Assembly: GCA_009746045.1 (NCBI GenBank)
Contig: RPFO01001088.1
Location: 1-23,840 of the forward strand
DNA length: 23,840 nucleotides
Direction of reading: 5' to 3'
Source of the DNA: Mesostigma viride
Lineage: Eukaryota; Streptophyta; Mesostigmatophyceae; Mesostigmatales; Mesostigmataceae
Positions within the stretch are counted from its first letter, which is position 1; every line of letters begins with the position of its first letter. Positions 18,801-23,840 of this stretch are shown here, piece by piece. The translations under genes were made by a program, and so were the position numbers. Under the pieces are notes generated by a model that was not told the origin of the DNA, searched no databases, and saw nothing but the letters and a program-made list of their open reading frames with translations.

Positions 18801-21800
18801 GTCGACTCGAACAAGGAGGTCAGGGACCAGAACATCCGGAAGGCCAATACTCTCAGGGAAACGCGTTGGATTCGGCCGGCCGATTTTAAGCAGACCGGAT
18901 GTTTCAGTATGCGGATCCAGACGGTCAACGCGCTTATTTTGCCAGAGGCTTTGAGGCAGCGGCGTTTAAACCTTGAAACCATTAAGGAGAACGGCCACAT
19001 TCTCCTCAATGCGCGGGACAACGCCTTGCACTTCAAGGTTGTTGTCCCGGTCTGGCAGTTCCCTTTCCAGGCGCTTGCCGAATCTCAACCTGACCTTTTC
19101 GACAAGCAAATCTTGTGCATGCCGGATTTCGTCAAGTGGCTGAAGCATCACCACGGCGCCAAGATTGACGCGGAGGATGTGGGGTCCAGGTACTTCCGGC
19201 CCCTTTCGGATACTGAAGTCGACGTGTGGCTTAACACGGAGTCCACCACCTCTTTCCTCGCGAGAGGACTTGAGTGGCGTACCTACGCCAGGGTGGACGA
19301 GGTGGAAGCAGTTTTGCCTCAGGAGATCGAGGGCAGTCGGCAAGTTTTCAACCTGCTGTGCAATACTGCGATGAAGTCCTACGATCCGAAATTTTTTGAG
19401 GAACGGGTACCGGTACCGTATCTGGTTCTCCGGTACGCGGTGGTGGATGGGAACCACTACTTTAAGGGGTTAAAGTCGTTTCTCAGGGGGCCGGATGGCG
19501 GGTGGGGAGAGGTTCGGGCAATGATGTGCGAGGGTGGGGCGGAGTCCAATTTCGCAAATACTCCTAAGGAGGCGGAGCACGCATTCCAGGACCTGTTGCG
19601 GAAATTCCGTGGTGGTTACATGGGTACGAACGTCATTCTTCTCAAGGGTGGCGACCTGCTCCCGTCGTGGAGTGAGCTGCGAAATCTACCTAAGGCAAAA
19701 GAAGATGTAAGCTATCTATTTTGGCAGGGTCTAGCTGCGGGTAGACCCTCGGAATTTTCGTGGTTGTTTTTTGTGTGCGCTTCAAGTTTTTTGCGAGGGT
19801 CTCGCTGCAGCTAGACCCTCTCCTTTTTTTTGTTGGAATTTTCGTTGCGTATTGTCGGCCGTTTCTTTTTCGAATTTTGTTAGGGTCTATCCGCAGCTAT
19901 ACCCCTCGCCTTTTATGACTGAGTTTTGTCGTTGCTCGCTCGATGTTAATTGATGTCGCAGGCGGTGCTGACCGGCAAGCTGGAGAAGCTGTTCGACATC
20001 GCCAAGGGGGCGAATTCGGAGGACTTAGCCGTGGCGGATCGTACGCTGGGCCAGGCGTTGCTTGACGTGTGGAACTACAACAAGCTATATCTATACGGCA
20101 AAGTCACGCGTGGGAAGGGCCACTATATTGCGGATGGCCACTATACCAATCTGCTCACGTACATCCTCCCGGCTATGCGGCAAGCGGGGGGAGGGAAGGG
20201 AATGTGGAGCCGGCAGCGGTGGATGTACACGAGGAGGAAGCAGAAGGAAAGAAAAAGCCGGCCCACAGCATTGCTTCAGTGCATTCCGCTTACAGTCGCA
20301 CGCTGGCCAACACGTTTCTCCGTCTGACACAGGAGCAGACTGATGATCCTGCCTCAACGAAACCCGCGCCTGAGGAGGTGATGATGCAAAGGTGCAAATT
20401 CGCGAATGCAGAGGGGGAGAAGAAAGGCCAGAAGGTCTCTTGGACCGCTTTCAGGAACTTGGCCAGCCTTCCTATGATGGACGCCGTGATCGATTGCATC
20501 ATGAGCTGCCAGGTTGGACCGGAAAAGCTCACCAAGTTGGTGGAGTTCGCCAAGGATGTGCTGGAGTGCCTGCGGCTGACCATTTGCGCCAGATTCAAGG
20601 AGGATGAGACGCTGGAAGCGCAATGCAAGGACGCAAAGGGCAAGGAGTTTGTGGCGTCTCATATTTTCGAACTCGTCTTCAATCTCCATCCTCTCGCTCG
20701 GCCGGTCGGCAGGAAGGAGATTGTGGCCAGATACCGGGAATTTTGGGATGTGGCCGTCATCATAACGAGGAACATCGCCTACCTTCTTAAAGCCAAAAAA
20801 CACGCCGCACATCTGAGGATTCCGAGAAAGGATCTCAGTAGTGGCAAGATCGACTTTCAGGAGATTCTGCTAAAAGAGAGCGAGGACAAGACGGTGGGTT
20901 TGGCACTTTTGGCTCCGGAAGCGTTCAGGAAGTACGCTCCAAAAGTTGGATTACTCGAAGGGGGGTGAAGGAGGCGGCGATGAAGGGGCCGGTGAAGGGG
21001 CTGGAGAAGGGGAAGGGGAAGGGGAAGGGGAAGGAGACGGAGGCGAAGAAGGAGGAGGAGGCGAAGGAGGAGGAGGAGTGGGACGTGAAGTATGAGTGGC
21101 AGAGTGTGGACTGGGGCCGTCGCCGGGTCTGGTTTTGCTGTCAGGCTAGACGGTGATGATGATGACAAGTCGCTCGTCAAGCAGGTGGCAGGCGAGGTTG
21201 CCTCAGCTTCAGCCCGCCCCTTTCCCTTGGGCAGGTCCCTTCCGTGCCTGAGCCTGCTGAACTTGGCGAACATTTGGGGTGATAAGTGGAGTAACTTTCA
21301 GAGAGGGTGGTGGGCGTTCGGTCCTTGCCCGACAGCTTCGTCCATTCCCCAACCGGGCGGGATGTACGATAATGTGCTGAAGGCTTGCGCCCACGACTTT
21401 TTCTCCAGGTTCGAACCGATGGTGATCGTGTTTGGTACCAAGACGGAGATTAAGGGGTTTCAAGAGATAGTGGAAAGGATCGGGAAAGGGAGTGAATTGT
21501 GGGAGCGGCTTGAACAGGGGGAAGGTGATGGGGGGCCTAGGCTCGGAAGGGCGAAGAAGCGAAAAGCTTCCCACGAAGCTGGGGGATCGTCCGCCGTGGT
21601 GGAGAGGGATGACCAACAGTTGTTGGAGGGAGGGGATGGAGGGGATGGAGGTCCGGCAGGAGGGTCTAACCGCGGAGAGACCCCCGTCGAGGTCAGAACG
21701 CAGCAGGCCGAACAGAGGACGGGGCCTGAAGGTGATTCGGATCCGCCTGCGGCGAAGAAGCCCGCTTCTCAAGTGACTCGACGGGCAGTCGTGTCACTTG

Positions 21801-23138
21801 TTGAGGATGATGGAGGTGGGCCTTCCAAGCCTGCCGCGTCGCAGCCCGTTTTTCAGGTTCCGAAGAAGCAGCTTCGGGTTCCCCCGGCGACTCTGCCCAC
21901 CCCGGCGCCTCTGCCCAGTTCTCAGGTACCGAAGAAGCAGCTTCGGGTTCCCCCGCCGACTCTGGCCATTTCTCAGGTACCGAAGAAGCAGCTTCGTAAG
22001 CCAGTTGTGGCAGTGGCTGATTCGGACGACGATGCTGAGGAGGAGGAGGAGGAGGAGGACGACGATGCTGAGGAGGAGGAGGGGGAGGAGGAGGAGGAGG
22101 AGGAGGAGGCACGTTGCTACCAAGAAATCCGCCAAGGGTGGGAAGGCTGCGGAGCACGTTGCTTCCAAGAAATCGGCCAAGGTGGGGAAGCCTCCCAAGC
22201 CTGCCCTGCCTCAGAAACGGCGTCGAAAAGCAGTTGTGCTTTCAGATTCGGACGATGAGGAGGAGAAGGAGGAGGAGGATGGCGGCGGAGAGGAGGAGGA
22301 CGGGGGAAAGGAGCGCGTTGCTTCCAAGAAGTTACCCAAGACCGCGAAGACTGCCAAGGTTGCCGAGCCCGCCAAACCCGCCCCGGCGCCTGCCCCCCAC
22401 CCCCAGACGGGGTCTACCTGCGAGCAGAGGTCGAAGGAAAAGGCCAAAAAGGGTAAGAAAAAATCTGCGAGTGAATTCTGGTATGTAGAGTGTTTTGATT
22501 TTTCACGGTTGGCAGTCCGATTTCTACTAACTCGATTTTAGTCATGCGTTGATGGCATGATCGGTTTGCTCGCAGGTAATGAGGATGTGGAGCAGTTACT
22601 TCGCTTGGCTAATGTGGCGGTGGGCTTCGGACCAGCGGCTGTACATGCTGACACTTCCGGACGGGAGGAGCCTAAGGGGGCGGAAGACAGTCAGGCGGGC
22701 GATGAGGATGATGACAAGCCCACGTTGGAAATGAGACTTATGGACGGGGAAATGGGGTTCGGAGCACCAGAGGCCTTTTGGTGTGATGGGTGGACTTTAG
22801 CCATTATGCAAGCAGGGAACAAGGATACGGCTACGCCAATGTATGCCAAGCTAGAAGACGTCATGCTTTATGGGCAGGTGTCTGGATACGACACCAAGTG
22901 GAGGGACGTCGCATTTAAGTTTTTCGCTGAGGGGGAGAAGGGAGGGAAGTTGAAGAACAAGTTGTGGTGGATGCCGCTGGACTACGCGATGAAGGTGGTA
23001 AAGCTGACGGATGGCAAGAGCTGGAAGGATGTGGAAGTCTGGGCGCCTGCAAAGGAGATCGATAAGAAGAGGAGGAACTCGAAAACGGAACAGCAGATCG
23101 CGGAAGCGAAATTACGGAAGAGGCCCTCGAAAGTGTGA
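14628..23138 (+). CDS. Very large unrecognised element-encoded protein, about ten exons
   Basis: Exons: 14628-15821, 16009-17058, 17166-17228, 17366-17428, 17553-17681, 17808-18350, 18540-19706, 19962-20964, 21145-22452, 22576-23138. The first seven introns are all phase 0 with GT donors (GTATGT, GTACGT, GTGGGT, GTAAGC, GTACGT, GTACGA, GTAAGC) and CAG acceptors (one ACAG); the last two are called in phase 2 and phase 1. The product would be about 2360 aa: an RS-like Ser/Pro/Arg tract, a charged coiled coil, globular segments in exons 2, 6, 7, 8 and 10, and Gly/Glu and Lys-rich linkers. No known enzyme motif is visible. Two places need a one-base frame change (about 20186-20191 and 22060-22110), both in simple sequence. 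The ATG at 14628 follows a good acceptor (TTGTTCTGCAG), so a 5' exon upstream is likely; an in-frame ATG at 14505 exists but reads through a palindrome. Being encoded within the bracket, it may be an accessory or DNA-binding protein of the transposon, but this is inference. Confidence 0.6.
15822..16008 (+). other. Intron 1 of the large gene, with palindrome
   Basis: The intron is 187 bases, GTATGT to TTGTCTGCAG, with a pyrimidine tract just before the acceptor. A palindrome copy (GGGTCTAGCTGCGGAGAGAC) lies at 15920-15940. Confidence 0.65.
16009..17058 (+). CDS. Exon 2 of the large gene: globular, unrecognised
   Basis: 350 codons, open throughout, phase 0 at both ends. The composition is that of a folded, mainly helical protein: LKQYLAQAESESG, RLALFEATQRAIHGKRV, MYEVLKIAQSCILNLKEDVG, FFLDWAGQVIQSFRHREDF, WLDQISLVDCLQSIRTK. 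It ends in RRWKFYVS. I recognise no domain. The clean frame argues for protein-level selection, unlike the surrounding repeats. Confidence 0.7.
17166..17681 (+). CDS. Exons 3-5 of the large gene: small symmetric linker exons
   Basis: Three short exons, 17166-17228 (21 codons), 17366-17428 (21 codons) and 17553-17681 (43 codons), are each a multiple of three. All begin with a G-rich stretch coding Gly/Ala (GGSMPG, GAAAAMAVD, AGGLASAGAAG). Exon 5 contains a duplicated ENAGGDEDGGD block. They look like flexible acidic linkers that can be skipped without breaking the frame. Palindromes lie in the introns at 17270-17291 and 17727-17747. Confidence 0.55.
17808..18350 (+). CDS. Exon 6 of the large gene
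   Basis: 181 codons. After an Ala/Gly start (AGAVAGGTAGGK) comes a helical segment: KLDSRKKVAKDHIIAVGLIM, EFRKYLTRLEAEVDADFDTE, FKSELAYEFANLVKSKATKN, WQPKEYSEAKVDKIEKFMKA. It ends in a Lys/Ala/Glu-rich helix (KAAEKEAKKAEKEKAKEAKK). No family recognised. The tail resembles a nuclear or nucleic-acid-binding basic helix. Confidence 0.65.
18351..18539 (+). other. Intron 6 of the large gene, with palindrome
   Basis: 189 bases, GTACGA to TTTTTACTTCAG, with a strong pyrimidine tract. The palindrome CCTCTCGCTGCGGGTAGACG lies at 18374-18394, only 23 bases after the donor. Confidence 0.6.
18540..19706 (+). CDS. Exon 7 of the large gene: largest globular block
   Basis: 389 codons in one open frame. 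It opens with an acidic stretch (DDGGDEDATVEKK), then folded-protein-like sequence: FALVKDMVKYCSSRRMADVD, FLELLRSLNKLFKEGVLTS, RETRWIRPADFKQTGCFSM, HILLNARDNALHFKVVVPVW, FNLLCNTAMKSYDPKFFEER, PYLVLRYAVVDGNHYFKGL. I recognise no catalytic signature. The donor is GAT before GTAAGC at 19707. Confidence 0.7.
19707..19961 (+). other. Intron 7 of the large gene, with three palindromes
   Basis: 255 bases, GTAAGC to GATGTCGCAG. Palindromes lie at 19727-19748, 19797-19818 and 19883-19904, spaced 70 and 86 bases, with half-types GGGTCTAGCTGC/GGGTAGACCC, GGGTCTCGCTGC/AGCTAGACCC and GGGTCTATCCGC/AGCTATACCC. Little else is in the intron. Confidence 0.7.
19962..20964 (+). CDS. Exon 8 of the large gene, with a frame break
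   Basis: The exon starts AVLTGKLEKLFDIAKGANSE and continues WNYNKLYLYGKVTRGKGHY and LLTYILPAMRQAG in one frame. At the G run 20186-20191 the protein-like reading moves to another frame (EGNVEPAAVDVHEEEAEGKK, then FRNLASLPMMDAVIDCIMSC, VEFAKDVLECLRLTICARF). One missing G would explain it. The exon can end at 20964 before GTGAAG in phase 2; an alternative donor, GTGGGT at 20894, is in phase 0. Confidence 0.6.
20965..21144 (+). other. Probable intron 8, GA-rich
   Basis: The reading of exon 8 stops at 20966-20968, and the downstream frame resumes after the acceptor TTTTGCTGTCAG at 21144 with matching phase 2. The 180 bases between are dominated by GGGGAAGGGGAAGG and GGAGGAGG. An alternative is intron 20894-21184 in phase 0. 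Another frame through this DNA gives an acidic Gly-Glu tract, so exonic use cannot be excluded. Confidence 0.45.
21145..22452 (+). CDS. Exon 9 of the large gene: folded segment then low-complexity tail
   Basis: It opens LDGDDDDKSLVKQ, then a folded-looking part (LLNLANIWGDKWSNFQRGWW, VLKACAHDFFSRFEPMVIVF, KGFQEIVERIGKGSELWERL). After about 21550 it is low complexity: Gly/Asp, a palindrome translated as GGSNRGETPVE (motif at 21662-21683), three repeats of QVPKKQLRVPP, and an acidic DSDDDAEEEE tract. In the GAG tract (about 22060-22110) the meaningful frame shifts by one; beyond it comes VASKKSAKVGKPPKPALPQK and a second DSDDEEE tract. The tail looks like a disordered nuclear linker. Confidence 0.55.
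22453..22575 (+). other. Probable intron 9, with TACTAAC branch site
   Basis: Donor GTAAGA at 22453 and acceptor CTCGCAG at 22575 join in phase 1 without changing frame. A perfect TACTAAC lies at 22525-22531, with a nearer AG at 22540-22541. The alternative donor GTATGT at 22481 with the nearer acceptor does not keep the frame. Splice-site choice is therefore supported by phase. Confidence 0.5.
22576..23138 (+). CDS. Terminal exon of the large gene
   Basis: 187 codons including TGA at 23136-23138. It has ordinary globular character: NEDVEQLLRLANVAVGFGPA, EAFWCDGWTLAIMQAGNKD, LEDVMLYGQVSGYDTKWRDV, NKLWWMPLDYAMKVVKLTDG, and a basic C-terminus (KKRRNSKTEQQIAEAKLRKR). No family recognised. It ends about 220 bases before the right inverted repeat, so the gene fits inside the bracket. 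Confidence 0.65.
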
Positions 23139-23359
23139 GGGAAAGTTAGCACTTGGACATGCGCTGGCAATGCTCGTCCTATGGTTAATACAAAGGTTAG
23201 GATGATGTCGAGTCTCTCCACGTAAAATTTACATGAATTACTAACTTTCAAGCCTCTCGATGTGGAATGTACGCTCAAATTGACATGAATTAAGCATTAT
23301 GACACCAAATTAGCTCGAAAATACGCGATCGGACGCCAAATTCGCGCGAAAAAAAGATA
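23139..23359. other. 3' flank and right subterminal sequence
   Basis: No gene. Two loosely similar stretches contain TCTCTCCACG or CCTCTCGATG followed by ACATGAATTA (23210-23240 and 23252-23293). This could be the 3' UTR of the large gene plus subterminal repeats. The sequence then runs into the right inverted repeat. Confidence 0.35.
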
Positions 23360-23432
23360 TCGGACGATTGAAACTAGCGTTTTTTTCTTGCAAAATGCGC
23401 CAAAAATGACCCCATTCCGCGTGGGACCACCC
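23360..23432 (-). repeat. Right terminal inverted repeat
   Basis: Reading inward on the minus strand from 23432 it gives GGGTGGTCCCACGCGG and matches the left copy for 24 bases. About 10 extra bases follow (GGCGCA region), then the second block TTTTGCAAGAAAAAAACGCT to GTCCGA with one mismatch. TTTT follows immediately at 23433-23436. Confidence 0.65.
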
Positions 23433-23840
23433 TTTTATCCTCGTGGCCGGGCAGTCTGCGCCAGCCCAAGCATCCAGATTTGGTACCGGATGTCCGCTGA
23501 TGCGTTTGCTGGGAATGCAGACGCGTTTATAGGTAATATTTGAACGGAGCATCAACCTTGTAATCATAAAGGATGCATGCATGATGCGGCTATGGCGACC
23601 TATGCCTGTAAAGCAATGGTATGTGTGAGATATGAGGGTCCCGGCCAGTGGAATCGGGCAGACGTGAACGAGCCAGGTATGGCAACGTGTTTGCGTGTCC
23701 TTTGCAGCGGAATACGTCTCCCATGCATTATATTTGACGAGCTTTTAGTGCACCTTTCAGCAAGCCTCCATGCCTGCTGTAAAGAGGGGTATTAGCCTGA
23801 AAGTGACCAGTTTATGGCATTTCTTTGGAGCACATCATTC
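23433..23840. other. Right flank, no recognised gene
   Basis: A short plus-strand frame (23577-23795, 72 codons, Cys/Ala-rich) has no recognisable character. No palindrome copies and no array occur here, which supports the end of the bracketed segment at 23432. Confidence 0.4.

Larger units (their letters stand above)
4002..23432. mobile_element. Candidate giant DNA transposon bounded by inverted repeats
   Basis: The left edge reads GGGTGGTCCCACGCGG inward from 4002, and the same sequence occurs in reverse complement ending at 23432. Outside both copies lies TTTT (3998-4001 and 23433-23436), consistent with a 4-bp target duplication, although T runs are weak evidence. Inside are a transposase-like gene, a very large unrecognised gene, a small unrecognised frame and about 28 copies of a palindromic 22-mer that I do not find outside the bracket. 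Those three facts together favour one ~19.4-kb element over two chance copies of a small repeat. The genes diverge from a minisatellite block in the middle. I cannot assign a named superfamily. The two repeats are not identical, which suggests an old insertion or two related small elements. Confidence 0.55.

Noticed and set aside
4002-23432. Polinton/Maverick or viral element
   Set aside because: Size and inverted repeats would fit, but I see no protein-primed polymerase, retroviral-like integrase, packaging ATPase or capsid signature, and the flanking duplication would be 4 rather than 6 bases.

Overview
The window is eukaryotic nuclear DNA. Coding sequence on both strands is cut by GT-AG spliceosomal introns, one with a textbook TACTAAC branch site. 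It also contains minisatellites, foldback repeats, tRNA-derived sequence and transposon remnants, and no bacterial-style operon. A repeat-rich green-lineage genome (alga or plant) would fit, because the left flank holds a CACTA/EnSpm-type transposase tail of the kind common there. The species cannot be proven from the sequence.

Layout: (1) 1-3540 holds low-complexity GTGAGAAA-rich DNA, then a broken minus-strand CACTA (Tnp2/DUF4218-type) transposase remnant. (2) 3544-3600 looks like a lone terminal repeat of another transposon. (3) 4002-23432 is bracketed by inverted repeats that start GGGTGGTCCCACGCGG and are each flanked by TTTT. I interpret this as one large DNA transposon of about 19.4 kb. 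(4) 23433-23840 is right flank with no recognised gene.

Inside the bracket there are two large genes pointing away from a central repeat block. The minus-strand gene (9438 to 5710, three exons, about 1029 aa) is a DDE-type transposase-like protein with DWAENY, SDN-QFKSR and HGKGEVDG motifs. The plus-strand gene (14628 to 23138, about ten exons, about 2360 aa) encodes an unrecognised protein with an RS-like N-terminus, a charged coiled coil, several globular segments and acidic/basic linkers. A third, small minus-strand frame (4450-5052) is unrecognised. Between the two large genes lie a tRNA-like sequence, a 160-bp direct repeat, a ~72-copy 30-bp G-rich minisatellite and a related array in inverted orientation.

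The most striking feature is a ~22-bp palindrome, half-site GGGTCTCGCTGC and variants. It occurs about 28 times, only inside the bracketed segment. Copies cluster in front of both large genes and sit in most of their introns. My working model is a giant transposon with a transposase, a large accessory protein and many dispersed palindromic sites that could bind an element-encoded protein. The architecture is read from the sequence; the function is inference.
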